Positions 50,175 to 58,914 of a stretch of 64,000 nt of DNA are shown piece after piece. The position numbers and the translations under genes are program-made. The stretch's first letter is position 1; every line of letters starts with the position of its first letter. The notes under the pieces were generated by a model that was given only the letters and a program-made list of their open reading frames with translations, was not told where the DNA came from and searched no databases. Location: assembly GCA_021777565.1 (NCBI GenBank), contig JAJYDJ010000004.1:76643-140642 (forward strand), in the 5' to 3' direction. The DNA is from a bacterium. GTDB taxonomy: Bacteria; Patescibacteria; Microgenomatia; Levybacterales; UBA12049.

Positions 50175-51041
50175 ATGTGGCTTATTTTATCCTTTATTAA
50201 CGCTGCGATGACCGGGTTGCAAAACGCATACTTTAAAAAACGTGACGTGCAAATTTCACCGATACTAATGGCCTGGAGTGTTTTAGTTGTCTCTTCAATT
50301 CTTTTCTCGCCACTCTTTCTTCTTGGCATCCCTCATTTAAATCATACTTTTTGGGTTGCCGTATTTTGGCGATTAATTATCGACTCACTCGCATTTACTC
50401 TCTATATTAAAGGCGTACAGATGTCTCCACTTTCACTCACTGCACCTATGCTCTCACTCACAACTCTTTTTGTACTCATTACGCAATTCCTCATTGATCA
50501 TCTAGTGCCGACACCAATCGGTGTGGTAGGAGTAATCGTCATCGTTATAGGAATATACATACTCCACTTTGACCATGACACAAAGCATATTCTTTCGCCA
50601 TTCAAGGCAATCATCAGAGAGAGGGGAGTACTTATTGTCAGTATTGCAGCAATTTTGTGGAGTTTTGTTGTGGCGTTTCAAAAGCTTGGCGTTGATAACT
50701 CAAATCCATATTTCTACACTGCGTTTTTTCAACTCTTTTGGGCTATATGCTTTACCCCAGTTGCTATCTTTACTCACAGAAAAGAATTTTTAAGCATTTT
50801 AAATTTTAAAATGGCAAAAAAACTTTTCCCAGCAGGAGCATTTGATGCAATGCAAGTTTTTCCACAATATGTTGCCTATGCACTGGCATTACCCGTATAC
50901 GTAAACGCAGTAGGAAACACACAAATTTTATTCTCTTCAATCTTTGGATGGTTCTTTTATAAAGAGAAACTTGAAAAACATATCATTCCAACAATCTTGA
51001 TCGTCATAGGAGTCGTTCTCGTAACAATTGCCCAAAAGTAA
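50175..51041 (+). CDS. DMT-superfamily permease (EamA-like)
   Basis: A 288-residue protein with about ten helices and two EamA repeats. The first repeat ends in a DHDTKH loop near residue 140; the second contains GWFFYKEKLEKHIIPTILIVIGVVLV, the typical C-terminal F-F-K-E-x-L-x-x-x-I-I-P pattern. Substrate unknown. A promoter TTGTTA-17-TAAAAT (50140-50168) ends seven bases before the ATG. It is only distantly like the DMT permease at 209-1081. Confidence 0.8.
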   Translation: MWLILSFINAAMTGLQNAYFKKRDVQISPILMAWSVLVVSSILFSPLFLLGIPHLNHTFWVAVFWRLIIDSLAFTLYIKGVQMSPLSLTAPMLSLTTLFVLITQFLIDHLVPTPIGVVGVIVIVIGIYILHFDHDTKHILSPFKAIIRERGVLIVSIAAILWSFVVAFQKLGVDNSNPYFYTAFFQLFWAICFTPVAIFTHRKEFLSILNFKMAKKLFPAGAFDAMQVFPQYVAYALALPVYVNAVGNTQILFSSIFGWFFYKEKLEKHIIPTILIVIGVVLVTIAQK

Positions 51042-51100
51042 TACTACTTCTTATACATATTGATAACACTCTCCAAATCTCGTAAACTACAGGACACAAT

Positions 51101-51805
51101 ATGGCGACTGAAACAGAGCAAATAGTCGAATCAGAGGGAGAGGTATTCGCAGAAGGATATAGTGGAGAGGTGCGTCGTGCTCCTCAAGCACCCGGATACT
51201 GCTATAAAGTCCCGAAACTACAAGGAACTCCTGCTCGCGAGATGATAAATCAAGAGAAAGCCACGCATGATCTCTTAGTATCATTAGGAGTTTCTACAAT
51301 TCCTGAGTACGAGATTGAGGAATTTCGTTATGTAAATGCACGAGGAAGGCTAGCCATTGGAGTCAGGGCACGTATGACCGATCTTTCCCAGGGTGGAAGA
51401 AATCTGGTCTGCTCTCTTCCTGATCTTGTGCAGCTTAAACAAGCAGATGTGAGACTCTACGCTGATCTCGCAGCAATAACCCGCACGCGACCAGTCTATA
51501 ACGCACCAGAATTCTTTGCGCAACTGGGCGAGATTATTCGCCTCACTCGTCAGGCTGGTATTACTGTAAGTACCGGATTCATGCTGGTGGCGACTCATGA
51601 GGGAAGGCTGAGCACCGTAGTGGGAGATTATGAGGATGGGGTAAACCTTCATGCCACTGCATGGGGAATCGAGCAAGGATGGTATTCATCGGTGGAACGA
51701 TATACTATGCAGGTTATCGAGCTTTTCCCACAGATGAGAGAGCAGGGGATGCACTTTATTCAGGAAATGATGGAAGAGATGAAGAGATCTATTGCACAAA
51801 AATAA
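51101..51805 (+). CDS. Protein-kinase-fold-like unknown protein
   Basis: A 234-residue protein. EGYSGEVRRAP....YCYKVPK resembles a glycine loop and VAIK-type lysine (K57-like), and INQEKATHDLL a helix-C glutamate. Late in the sequence VVGDYEDGVNLH could correspond to the metal-binding DFG region, but the HRD catalytic loop is not recognisable, so it may be a pseudokinase. Its neighbour on the opposite strand is a lone GHKL ATPase. Function unknown. Confidence 0.45.
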   Translation: MATETEQIVESEGEVFAEGYSGEVRRAPQAPGYCYKVPKLQGTPAREMINQEKATHDLLVSLGVSTIPEYEIEEFRYVNARGRLAIGVRARMTDLSQGGRNLVCSLPDLVQLKQADVRLYADLAAITRTRPVYNAPEFFAQLGEIIRLTRQAGITVSTGFMLVATHEGRLSTVVGDYEDGVNLHATAWGIEQGWYSSVERYTMQVIELFPQMREQGMHFIQEMMEEMKRSIAQK

Positions 51806-51808
51806 TCC

Positions 51809-52420
51809 TTACAATGGCCTGAGAATTCTACTTACTTGATCCATAGGCGTCCCTATCGAGAGGTTTGCAACGGGTATTTCAAACCAAAATTGTGCGCCAT
51901 TTCCAGGTCCTTTGTTCTCAAATCCAAATACTGCGTCAAATTGTTCACCAGCTCTTCCTGCTGTTGCCAAAGCTTGACCAGCGCCTCCCAAGTGAGCATC
52001 TGATTTTGTTGACATAATACCGGCATGAAACAAAGCTGCGGTTTGAGACTCGTCAAGTCCGATGCCATTATCTTCCATAATAAATCTCAACTTGCCATCA
52101 TGGAAGAGTATACGGATCCCAACAACCCCATCAAAATCTCCTAATGCCTGCTTTTTTGATCGTATACTGTCAGCACTGTTTGCAAAATAGGCAAGACCAG
52201 TGTTGATAATAAAGCTGGCAGCATCATATGAGACATCTCGAATAAGACCTTGATCAATAAGAGCTGATCTCACTGTATCTGTAATAGCACCTCTGTGGTG
52301 ACGAAAAGCGGTAGTGGGTTCTGTGTACCAAGGTTCATCAATCGGTATTTGAAGTGCATAGAGTGTGGTTTCATCTTCTGGAGAATGTTCAATGTGTATG
52401 GATTGTTCCCATTCGTACAT
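51809..52420 (-). CDS. Stand-alone GHKL (histidine-kinase-like) ATPase domain protein
   Basis: A 203-residue protein with the ATP-binding boxes of GHKL ATPases: an N box (AASFIINTGLAYFANSADS), G1 RFIMEDNGIGLDE, and a G2-like AHLGGAGQALATAGRAG, with a terminal AQFWFEIPV strand. There is no dimerisation/phosphoacceptor helix with H, no receiver, and no membrane helix, so it is not a complete sensor kinase. It may act as an anti-sigma-type kinase or as a partner of another protein. Converges with the kinase-like gene four bases away. Confidence 0.72.
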   Translation of the reverse strand: MYEWEQSIHIEHSPEDETTLYALQIPIDEPWYTEPTTAFRHHRGAITDTVRSALIDQGLIRDVSYDAASFIINTGLAYFANSADSIRSKKQALGDFDGVVGIRILFHDGKLRFIMEDNGIGLDESQTAALFHAGIMSTKSDAHLGGAGQALATAGRAGEQFDAVFGFENKGPGNGAQFWFEIPVANLSIGTPMDQVSRILRPL

Positions 52421-52523
52421 ATTATGGAGAGTAATGCGAGAATGAGTTGCGAGTTTTTTGTTTTTTTTGAGACAAATACCACTTTCGTGGAGAGAGTGGG
52501 TACTGTGGGGGGGCTAAACTAAC

Positions 52524-52694
52524 TTACTTCAGAGGGCCAGCAGTCGCTGCCATGATGATCCCGACGACGAACGCTAAGACGAGAAAGAGTGAACCTCCTC
52601 CCTTGAGAAACTTTAACCGTTTCCACAGAGAGAGTAGGAAGCACCCACCGCTCAGGCCGACACAGACGAACCAGATGATCAGTAACACCGTCAT
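52524..52694 (-). CDS. Small two-helix membrane protein
   Basis: From the ATG at 52694, seven bases after GAAAGGAG, the product is 56 residues with two membrane helices (about residues 2-20 and 35-53) joined by a short basic loop (LWKRLKFLKGGG). The longer frame to 52769 passes through a stem-loop and is not likely. A CACAGAGC/GCTCTGTG hairpin in the leader (52717-52758) lies just before the ribosome site. No family recognised. Confidence 0.55.
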   Translation of the reverse strand: MTVLLIIWFVCVGLSGGCFLLSLWKRLKFLKGGGSLFLVLAFVVGIIMAATAGPLK

Positions 52695-52716
52695 GTTTCT
52701 GCTCCTTTCTCCCCCC

Positions 52717-52758
52717 CACAGAGCCACCGCCCAAATTACTTTAGACTGTCGCTCTGTG
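52717..52758 (-). promoter_or_regulatory. Leader hairpin before the small membrane gene
   Basis: An eight-base-pair perfect stem, CACAGAGC (52751-52758 read on the minus strand) with GCTCTGTG (52717-52724), encloses 26 bases and is followed by a G-tract and the ribosome site. This could be a translational control element. Confidence 0.45.
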
Positions 52759-52950
52759 AGAGAGAGCACTATACCGATTCTCTACTCGCAACTTATTAAG
52801 GTACATTGAGATCAAATTCCTTGCATGTAAGGAACGATCCGAGAATATGAGACAGTCGTCTTATATTCGACATCATAGTAGTACAAATCTGAGAAATTGT
52901 CAAGCCTATAATATAAAATAGCGAGGAAATGAGGCTAAGAAGTGACTGTG

Positions 52951-53023
52951 TCGGGGGTAAAGGACTCGAACCTTCGACCTCACGGTCCCAAACCGCGCGC
53001 TCTACCAACTGAGCTAACCCCCG
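52951..53023 (-). tRNA. tRNA-Pro (anticodon TGG)
   Basis: On the minus strand CGGGGGT/ACCCCCG acceptor stem, D arm GCTC/GAGC, anticodon stem CGCGG/CCGTG with loop TTTGGGA (anticodon TGG) and a T arm with GTTCGAGTC. Discriminator A; no CCA encoded. 73 nt. TATACT at 53041-53046 on the same strand is its likely -10 box. Confidence 0.95.
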
Positions 53024-53416
53024 TAAGAAACCTACGGCTAAGTATACCAGATTCTTGGCCAAATCAAAATGTGCACCATCAGGGATTATGTTTTACCCTC
53101 TCTGATTTCTAAAATAGATTTTAACGAAAAAGTGCACTTTTTCTGCTATCTTTCAGTTCAAGAAAAAGGGGAAGACAAACAACATCCTCAATCTCTTTTG
53201 AACATAGACCAGTAACCAGATTTAGCAACCTCTATTTTATGCTATGATGCTACTTTCTACAAACAGTTTGTAAATGATTGCAGCATTGCTAATTACAACA
53301 TCTTTTCTAGATGAATAAAAAGTACTCTTTGAATCCATCCTTTGAACTCTGTATTTGCTATATTTTTCAAACAAAATTATACGCGTTCTTTCTGTAAGAA
53401 AGATATCTCTAGTGAA
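53024..53416. other. Intergenic region without visible gene
   Basis: Apart from the tRNA-Pro promoter at its left end, this AT-rich stretch of about 390 bases shows no open frame with a ribosome site, no strong repeat and no clear hairpin. It contains several T-rich runs. I see nothing in it that I can support. Confidence 0.5.
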
Positions 53417-55180
53417 TCACTCTTGTTCTTCAAAAAAATCTCCTGGCTGAAAACTTGGGACGAGCGGATTCCCTGTAAAAACATTATTTTTCAATCCACT
53501 AGAACCTCCAGTAAAAGATGTATTCCCAATCATCCTCTGCAATACATTGTTTGTCATAATTTCCAATGCTTTTGATTCAGGAGTATTTTTTGTGACTCTA
53601 AAGTTAGTAAGCGCTGTTGACCAATTCATTGCGCCTGCATTAAATATAATATTTCCTGTTGGCAGTATATCGATAATAGCATTGGTTGTAAAAACTTTAT
53701 TTCCATAGCCTATAAATGGTGAGTCACCAATAATCGTTATTTTATCTTCTGGACTAATGTTTATATCATCAACAAATGTATCTGCTTCAACTCCTAGTAT
53801 GCTTGGGATTTTATCTCCATCTTGCAAACCAGTTCCGTTATATATCCAATTAGAGGCGTTTTTTACAACGAAGTCTTGTTGTAGAGAAGTATTGCCTGTA
53901 CCATAAATCCACTCTTCTTTAATTGTTTTATTTTCAGGATTATTAACTGGGGTTGCTCTCCATTGAGTTGTAGTTAGATATTGTAACGGGTTAGATGCAA
54001 CATCATATGGATCGTATGGAGTAGGATTAATCGCGTCCTTGTATTCAACAATATATCTGTTTTGTTGGTTATTGGAATCAGGTAAATTTCTTATTTGCCA
54101 ATACATACTATTGCCTCCAAAGAATCCGACGTTTAGTCCCTTTGCTATTCCTAGGTCAAGCTTATTTCTTTCAGAAAGCGACCAATATTCATCGTGTCCC
54201 ATGGAAATAAAACCTTTATAGTTAGTTAAATTTGTTTGCCCTAACGCCACTGCATTATTAGTTGTGTATGTCACATCGTAGCCTTGTTGTTCAAGGAATC
54301 GTGCCATTGGATAACCCCAATTAAACAGAAATCCTACACCTCCTCGCACGGTATACGGTCTATTATACGAGGCTATAAATGCCCAGTAGGGATTGGTGGA
54401 GCATTTTCCCGTTGATGGACATAAACGATAATTAATATATAGAGACGTTCCCCCCCAGTAATTATATGCCTGATCTGTATTAAATGGATACTGAAGTACT
54501 AAGTCTGCTTTTCGAGAGTCATCTCTTACTATGAAAGGAGCTTCCCATTGATACCCGTGATGGGTCTCTGTAACCTTTACAAGGTAAATTCCACTGAGAA
54601 GTGTATTTGTTGGTATTGCCAATGGATTTCTCCAATTTGCATCACTTATATACGTCTCATTCCCTTTGCTATCTTTCAAACTTGTAATAAATTGACATGT
54701 GCCTCCAGTTGGGCAAATAGGATATGCTGCATTTTCAGATTGATCATAATATCCTTGCTGTAAAGCTGTTCTATAGGTACTACGCCACTCAAATCGTCCT
54801 CCTTTTCCACCATAATATCCCAAACGATAGAGCGAGTATGTGTATCTATCATTTGGTTCTTTTACACTCACATATAAAAGTTCATGTTCACCCTTATTAA
54901 CACTATCTTTTCCTACGTATGCCTGAATCTCGCCGTGAGGAGCAACATTTGTCATTTGCCAATCAGTTGTACCTGGAAGTGCATTCTCTAACTGTATTAA
55001 GTTTTGTGATGTCCTCACCCCCAAAACATTTCCGACCAATCCACTTGATGAAAAGAAGTTTAAAATATAGATTCTCTCGCAAGTGATAAATACGATCAAT
55101 ATAATAAGCAAAGCCAAGATAAGATACTTAATATTGTATGTTTTGATATTAAGCTTTTGTTTCTTTTTCTTTCTTCCCAT
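53417..55180 (-). CDS. Secreted N,N-dimethylformamidase-beta-like (DMFase large subunit-like) protein
   Basis: A 587-residue protein with a basic cytoplasmic start (KKKKQK), one membrane helix (about residues 18-40) and a large outside domain. It matches the N,N-dimethylformamidase beta-subunit-like family: YSLYRLGYYGGKGGR, GIYLVKVTETHHGYQWEAPFIVRDD, KADLVLQYPFNTDQAYNYWGG, GYDVTYTTN, GFISMGHDEYWS and NVGFFGGNSMYWQIR. The DEYW motif region is well kept. Members are mostly unstudied surface or extracellular proteins of actinobacteria and CPR. Substrate unknown; the family's name does not prove formamidase activity. TATAAT at 55187-55192. Confidence 0.82.
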   Translation of the reverse strand: MGRKKKKQKLNIKTYNIKYLILALLIILIVFITCERIYILNFFSSSGLVGNVLGVRTSQNLIQLENALPGTTDWQMTNVAPHGEIQAYVGKDSVNKGEHELLYVSVKEPNDRYTYSLYRLGYYGGKGGRFEWRSTYRTALQQGYYDQSENAAYPICPTGGTCQFITSLKDSKGNETYISDANWRNPLAIPTNTLLSGIYLVKVTETHHGYQWEAPFIVRDDSRKADLVLQYPFNTDQAYNYWGGTSLYINYRLCPSTGKCSTNPYWAFIASYNRPYTVRGGVGFLFNWGYPMARFLEQQGYDVTYTTNNAVALGQTNLTNYKGFISMGHDEYWSLSERNKLDLGIAKGLNVGFFGGNSMYWQIRNLPDSNNQQNRYIVEYKDAINPTPYDPYDVASNPLQYLTTTQWRATPVNNPENKTIKEEWIYGTGNTSLQQDFVVKNASNWIYNGTGLQDGDKIPSILGVEADTFVDDINISPEDKITIIGDSPFIGYGNKVFTTNAIIDILPTGNIIFNAGAMNWSTALTNFRVTKNTPESKALEIMTNNVLQRMIGNTSFTGGSSGLKNNVFTGNPLVPSFQPGDFFEEQE

Positions 55181-55441
55181 ATATTCATTATATGGGTCAT
55201 TATCTTTTTTTCAATAGTTCTTATTTTGAGAAATGGGAACTCAGAAGAAAAATGAATCATCTTCAGCTCAGTCGGCTCGAAACTGATCTTACTAGATCAA
55301 AATTACACTTCCAGATTCGATGTTTGTTTTCAATATAAAAATTGGGGCAAAACGTACGGAAGATGAATTGAACAAGATCGAACCCAGAAACTGATTATCA
55401 AATCTATCCAATCTAAAAAATTATTAAAAAATTCTGTATGG

Positions 55442-55524
55442 TGCCGCGGGGGGGACTCGAACCCCCACGCCGGTAAAGGCAAGGGCTCTTAAGGCCCCCG
55501 TGTCTACCATTTCACCACCGCGGC
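55442..55524 (-). tRNA. tRNA-Leu (anticodon TAA)
   Basis: On the minus strand an 83-nt class II tRNA: acceptor GCCGCGG/CCGCGGC, anticodon loop CTTAAGA with TAA, a long variable arm and T arm GGGGG-TTCGAGT-CCCCC. Discriminator A and no encoded CCA. The D-loop pattern GGTAGAC is typical of leucine tRNAs. Confidence 0.95.
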
Positions 55525-55532
55525 GTACTTGT

Positions 55533-55561
55533 ATTTTACCTGTATCTGCCTCATTCTTCAA
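55533..55561 (-). promoter_or_regulatory. Promoter of tRNA-Leu
   Basis: TTGAAG (55556-55561) and TAAAAT (55533-55538) on the minus strand are 17 bases apart, eight bases before the tRNA 5' end. Confidence 0.65.
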
Positions 55562-55576
55562 CTTATCCTTCTTATA

Positions 55577-55605
55577 TTGACAGGCATCCCATAATATGGT
55601 ACTTT
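55577..55605 (+). promoter_or_regulatory. Promoter of the LPxTG protein gene
   Basis: TTGACA (55577-55582) with a TACTTT box (55600-55605) 17 bases further. The resulting start would lie about five bases before the ATG at 55617. This excludes the earlier in-frame ATG at 55596. Confidence 0.5.
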
Positions 55606-55616
55606 ACAGACATCCT

Positions 55617-56129
55617 ATGAACACGCGAAAACAACTCATTGTATCCATGCTCACACTAGCCTGTGTATTCACAGCCGCCACCGTACTTCCAGGGTCTGCT
55701 TTGGCCAACGATGAGCATCACACCAATCAAAATTGTGGCAATAACAACGAAAATAGCAACTGCAATACGAACAATAACAACAACTCAAGCTCATCCAACA
55801 GTTCTAGTTCATCCTCAAGTTCTAGTTCTTCATCCAGTTCAAGTAACTCCTATAGTTATGTCAATAACAGTGGCAACAACACAGTCGACGGCAGTGGGAA
55901 TAGTAATAACTCAAATACCTTTAATCCAACTATTGATGTCACTAGTAACAATACCAATACCGTTACGGTTCCATCCCAAGTAGTCTATGGTTCTTATGCA
56001 GGCAATGTCCAAGTACAACCAGCTGCACAGGCAACCTCACTTCCTAAGACTGGGCCTGAAGATTTAGGATTTCTTGTTACGATGATCCCATTTGGCGCAT
56101 TTATTAAGCGCTTTACCAAACTTGCCTAA
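55617..56129 (+). CDS. LPxTG surface protein with Ser/Asn-rich region
   Basis: A 170-residue surface protein. Signal peptide at about residues 1-31 (LIVSMLTLACVFTAATVLPGSALA), a low-complexity centre rich in Asn and Ser (NNNN and S-rich tracts at about residues 40-80), a Asn/Thr/Val part with Gly, then an LPKTG sorting motif (about 142-146), a hydrophobic segment and a basic tail. A sortase would cut between T and G and attach the protein to the wall. No sortase gene is in the window. The Ser/Asn region is probably a flexible spacer or glycan carrier. Confidence 0.85.
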   Translation: MNTRKQLIVSMLTLACVFTAATVLPGSALANDEHHTNQNCGNNNENSNCNTNNNNNSSSSNSSSSSSSSSSSSSSSNSYSYVNNSGNNTVDGSGNSNNSNTFNPTIDVTSNNTNTVTVPSQVVYGSYAGNVQVQPAAQATSLPKTGPEDLGFLVTMIPFGAFIKRFTKLA

Positions 56130-56132
56130 CGG

Positions 56133-57089
56133 TTACCCGTGGCGAGGCGGAGTAACGCCTTCTTCCTTCAGTACATAATCCAGCAAATCCTTCATTTCAC
56201 CTCTCCTATCATCACTATTGAGCACCACGGCGATGATCTTGTGCCCCTGATAATCTAAATACGTCACCAAACACATGCCTGCCTCAGGCGTGTAACCGGT
56301 TTTGACCCCTTTGACCCCAGGATAGGAAGTAAGCAGGTTGGTTTCATTCTCGATGTAGTACGCTTTGTGCGTATCTGTCTGGTCAAGATTGATATATGTT
56401 GTTGCGGCGATATCACGAAACTCAGGGAAACCTGTGAGCGCGTAGTGTGTCATGACCAGTAAATCATACGCAGTTGTATGCTGGTCACCATCACCTTGCA
56501 AGCCCGTAGGGTTGGTAAAGTGCGTATCACTCAGCCCCAGGCTTTTTGCCTTCTGATTCATAACGTCCACAAAGGTATTACGCCCCCAGGGAGAATCCGT
56601 GGCCAGTGTCTCGGCCGCATCATTACCCGAGTTCAGGATAAGCCCATACAAAAGCTCTTTTTTTGACAAGACTTCACCAGCTGAGAGCCCCATACTGTCT
56701 TCACCAACGATATTGGCAGGCTGGACGACATACCGATCATCCTGGCGAGGATGCTCCAGGGTGAGAATTGCGGTCATAATTTTAGTGAGTGATGCCATAG
56801 GCATTTGCTGAGAAATGTTATCGCTATAGAGAAACTTATTCTCTGTCATGTCATAAGCAAGAGCACTACGAGCAGTAAGCCCCAGTGGATTACTACTGAT
56901 AGGCGGCTTTTCAGGAAGCCATAGAGAAAGAGAGGTTACTGAGGTATTATCGGTAGCTGACAGATAGGAAGGAAGCGGGGAAGTAGGCGAAATAGGATTG
57001 GGAGCCGCAAGTAGATAGGACTTTGCCGCAGCAGAGGCACAACTTATCAAGATAACCAGTATCAAAAAGAGCAGTTTTTTTGCTGACAT
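56133..57089 (-). CDS. D-alanyl-D-alanine carboxypeptidase (S11/PBP5 family), second copy
   Basis: From the ATG at 57089 the product is 318 residues with a signal peptide (KKLLFLILVILISCASAAA), then the S11 motifs SLTK (in MASLTKIMTA), SGND (NSGNDAAETLA) and KTG (GVKTGYTPEAG). The order and spacing are normal. It trims peptidoglycan stem peptides. Different from the enzyme at 18374-19252 in length and linker region. The frame upstream to 57137 carries no signal peptide start and is less likely. Confidence 0.93.
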   Translation of the reverse strand: MSAKKLLFLILVILISCASAAAKSYLLAAPNPISPTSPLPSYLSATDNTSVTSLSLWLPEKPPISSNPLGLTARSALAYDMTENKFLYSDNISQQMPMASLTKIMTAILTLEHPRQDDRYVVQPANIVGEDSMGLSAGEVLSKKELLYGLILNSGNDAAETLATDSPWGRNTFVDVMNQKAKSLGLSDTHFTNPTGLQGDGDQHTTAYDLLVMTHYALTGFPEFRDIAATTYINLDQTDTHKAYYIENETNLLTSYPGVKGVKTGYTPEAGMCLVTYLDYQGHKIIAVVLNSDDRRGEMKDLLDYVLKEEGVTPPRHG

Positions 57090-57173
57090 GACTCTTTCTA
57101 TGCTACCGAGGATTTCTACCCCTTGCAAGAGGTGCATGAGGCTTTTTGATCCATTATCAGGTATAATACAGAT

Positions 57174-58154
57174 ATGTTAGTCGATAACGTGAGTATTACC
57201 GTAAAAGCAGGCAATGGTGGAAATGGGTCCATGCATTTCCTTCGCAATGCCCAAACCCGCAAGGGTGGGCCAGATGGTGGCAATGGAGGCAATGGGGGGA
57301 GTGTCTATCTGCAAGGCGTTGATGATATCCTCGGACTTGCGCAATTTCGCTTCAGAAAAGAACTCGCTGCTGAAGATGGTATAAGTGGAGGAGGGAAAAA
57401 CCTCTTTGGGAGAAATGGGGATGATCTCACGATTTATCTGCCACTTGGGACCCAAGTCATGGATATCGAGACAGGGCAGACCTGGCAAATTGTTGATACG
57501 ACCAGACCTATTCTTATAGCCCAAGGTGGTACTGGCGGACGAGGGAACAACGAGTTTAAAACCTCGACCAATCAAACTCCAACGTATGCTGAGAAAGGGA
57601 CTCCTGGACAAGTAAGACAATTGCAACTTGATCTAAAAATTATTGCAGACATCGGACTTATTGGACTCCCTAATGCCGGCAAAAGTAGTCTTCTGGCAAC
57701 TCTTACCAATGCTAATCCCAAGATTGGCAATTATCCTTTTACCACGCTTGAGCCAAATCTTGGGGTACTTATCATGCAAGATAACAAACGTGTTGTTTTG
57801 GCAGATATCCCAGGGCTTATCGAAGGAGCATCTGCTGGTAAAGGGCTTGGGAGTGAGTTTTTACGCCACGTCGAGAAAACCAAATTTTTAGTACATTGTA
57901 TTGATAGTAGTAGTGAAACAATTACCAGCGATTATCAGACTATCAGGAAAGAATTAGAGAGTTATAGTGAGATCCTCGCCGCCAAACAAGAAGTTATTCT
58001 GCTCACTAAAACCGACCTTATATCACCTGAAGAACTAGAGAAGAAAGTCCAAGAAGCGAAGAAATTAAACGAGAGAGTATATACGTTCTCTATTTATACC
58101 CCAAAGGAAACGCACCAACAGCTTGCAGCACTCTTCCAATCTCTTACACAGTAG
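57174..58154 (+). CDS. obg: Obg-family GTPase
   Basis: A 326-residue GTPase. The N-terminal glycine-rich Obg fold (residues 1-158) includes GGPDGGNGGNGGSVYLQG and GGTGGRGNNEFK. The G domain follows: G1 GLPNAGKSSLL, G2 NYPFTT, G3 DIPGLIEGA, G4 LTKTD and the G5-like SIYT. Obg takes part in 50S ribosome maturation and stress control. The C-terminal OCT domain of longer forms is absent. TATAAT at 57162-57167 lies six bases before the ATG. Confidence 0.95.
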   Translation: MLVDNVSITVKAGNGGNGSMHFLRNAQTRKGGPDGGNGGNGGSVYLQGVDDILGLAQFRFRKELAAEDGISGGGKNLFGRNGDDLTIYLPLGTQVMDIETGQTWQIVDTTRPILIAQGGTGGRGNNEFKTSTNQTPTYAEKGTPGQVRQLQLDLKIIADIGLIGLPNAGKSSLLATLTNANPKIGNYPFTTLEPNLGVLIMQDNKRVVLADIPGLIEGASAGKGLGSEFLRHVEKTKFLVHCIDSSSETITSDYQTIRKELESYSEILAAKQEVILLTKTDLISPEELEKKVQEAKKLNERVYTFSIYTPKETHQQLAALFQSLTQ

Positions 58155-58905
58155 AAAGCTCTAGCACCACGGGACAATGATCTGATCCAAAGACATCGTG
58201 CCTGATCACTGCACTGGTCACTTTTTTGGTAAGCTCAGGGGAGGTAAGAAAATAATCAAACCGTATACCTTGATTGCGGCCTCTAGTTGGGTCTTTCAAA
58301 TTCCACCAAGAATAGTGCCCTTTTTCTTTTTCAAACAGTCGAAACGTGTCACTCATTCCAAGGGCTACAAGTCGATCCATCCAAGCACGCTCGTCATTCA
58401 AAAATCCTGAATGATTCGTCAGTGTTGCATCAAAAATATCAAGCGGCGTATGGGCGACATTCAGATCGCCACCCATAACGACGTGTTTGTTTTCCGAAAG
58501 CAGCTTCGCAATACGATGTTCAATCGCGTCATAAAATCGATATTTAAATGACAATCGGTCAGGATTGCCTCCATTTGGCGTATACCAATTGATAATATGG
58601 GTATCACCCATCACTGCCTCAATCGTACGCCCTTCACTATCAAGCAGTTCGTCCCCAACCCGAGCCGTCACCTCTAAGGGGAGTGTCTTCTTCCAATACA
58701 ATGCTGTGCCAGAATAGCCCGCTTTTTCTGATGGATTAAATATGACCTCATAGCCATCAACCAGCTGGAGAAAAAATGAAAGATCGTGGGGGAATGCCCG
58801 CAGCTCCTGAATCATCATGACATCAGGCTGTTCGCTCTCCATAAAACGCAAAAAAGCATCTTCAGCATTTCTCAAACTATTTACGTTCCAGGAGACAAGT
58901 CGCAT
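58144..58905 (-). CDS. xth: Exodeoxyribonuclease III / AP endonuclease
   Basis: A 253-residue enzyme of the exonuclease-III/EEP superfamily. SWNVNSLRN, PDVMMIQE (metal-binding glutamate), WYTPNGGNP, the catalytic GGDLNVAHTPLDI and the C-terminal FDYFLTSPEL, GSDHCPVVLEL are all present. It cleaves DNA at abasic sites, complementing ung. Overlaps obg by 11 bp in the convergent orientation. Slightly short but complete. Confidence 0.94.
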   Translation of the reverse strand: MRLVSWNVNSLRNAEDAFLRFMESEQPDVMMIQELRAFPHDLSFFLQLVDGYEVIFNPSEKAGYSGTALYWKKTLPLEVTARVGDELLDSEGRTIEAVMGDTHIINWYTPNGGNPDRLSFKYRFYDAIEHRIAKLLSENKHVVMGGDLNVAHTPLDIFDATLTNHSGFLNDERAWMDRLVALGMSDTFRLFEKEKGHYSWWNLKDPTRGRNQGIRFDYFLTSPELTKKVTSAVIRHDVFGSDHCPVVLELSTV

Positions 58906-58914
58906 GGTATCTTA

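Noticed and set aside
52796..53062. Minus-strand frame encoding a GLAQLVERAVWDREVEGSSPLPPTQ-like stretch
   Set aside because: This is the tRNA-Pro gene read on its own strand, a well-known false protein.
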